DNA of 7,094 nucleotides from NCBI GenBank assembly GCA_004378665.1, contig SOIA01000226.1:1-7094 (forward strand), written 5' to 3'. Both the position numbers and the translations under genes were made by a program. The notes under the pieces are model-generated. The model searched no databases. It worked only from the letters and a program-made list of their open reading frames with translations, and was not told the origin of the DNA. This document shows positions 6,968 to 7,094 of the stretch, piece by piece. Positions within the stretch are counted from its first letter, which is position 1, and each line of letters opens with the position of its first letter. This stretch comes from Candidatus Aminicenantota bacterium (GTDB taxonomy: Bacteria > Acidobacteriota > Aminicenantia > Aminicenantales > Aminicenantaceae).

Positions 6968-7094
6968 TGCCTTTGATGTCCTTTTCGATCTCTTCTTTTA
7001 TATCTCTCAGCTCATCGGCCTGGATCTCTTCTTCGATCTTTTCCTTGATCTCATCCGAAGTCCTTCTGAATTCTCTGAGGGCCTTTCCGATGGA
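6942..7094 (-). CDS. TatA/TatB-family translocase subunit, C-terminal part (5' end beyond window)
   Basis: The last 50 codons and the stop (6942-6944) are visible. The fragment opens with SIGKALREFRRTSDEIKE, which matches the end of the TatA/B amphipathic helix (GK-x-L-x-x-F). A highly charged helical tail rich in E, K and I follows and ends GKKVS. The hydrophobic transmembrane helix would lie to the right of the window. Adjacency to tatC supports the assignment. TatA and TatB cannot be separated from this portion. Confidence 0.82.
   Translation of the reverse strand, partial: SIGKALREFRRTSDEIKEKIEEEIQADELRDIKEEIEKDIKGNEEGKKVS

Overview
The window reads as one strand of a compact bacterial operon. 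Every gene I can support lies on the minus strand, so transcription runs from the right edge (7094) to the left edge (1). In transcription order the genes are: the end of a TatA/TatB-family gene, tatC, a DUF362 protein, an aldehyde dehydrogenase, a small P-loop kinase-like NTPase, a dCMP deaminase, and a long gene for a GckR/MurQ-like protein with two SIS domains that runs off the left edge. Gaps are tiny throughout: a short overlap or 4 nt at tatA/B-tatC, 20 nt at tatC-DUF362, 4 nt at DUF362-ALDH, then two ATGA overlaps. The only real intergenic space is 2118-2193 (76 nt), before the SIS gene. I see no RNA genes, CRISPR, mobile elements or clear rho-independent terminators.

The organism is a bacterium with mid-range GC. 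The exported SIS-domain protein and the tatA/B-tatC pair suggest a Gram-negative or deep-branching lineage, for example Acidobacteriota or Aminicenantes-like candidate phyla. That placement is a weak inference from general style, since no phylogenetic marker such as rRNA is present.

Right part (4884-7094): the twin-arginine export components sit directly upstream of a DUF362 protein that has four cysteines in its C-terminal region and a hydrophobic, basic tail. Middle (3236-4879): an NAD(P)-dependent aldehyde dehydrogenase with all catalytic residues and a basic, aromatic C-terminal extension. Centre-left (2194-3239): a kinase-like P-loop protein and a dCMP deaminase, translationally coupled in the same order as the two domains of the fused AvcD/Dcd1-type deaminases. 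They probably act in pyrimidine deoxynucleotide metabolism. Left (1-2117): a protein of at least 705 residues with the GckR/MurQ signature, two SIS-like regions and an apparent Sec signal peptide. This is the most unusual item here, because characterised relatives work on sugar phosphates inside the cell.

The genes do not form one recognisable pathway. The arrangement looks like a housekeeping operon joined by tight spacing. The parts worth a second look are the exported GckR-like protein, the split kinase/deaminase pair and the DUF362-ALDH coupling.
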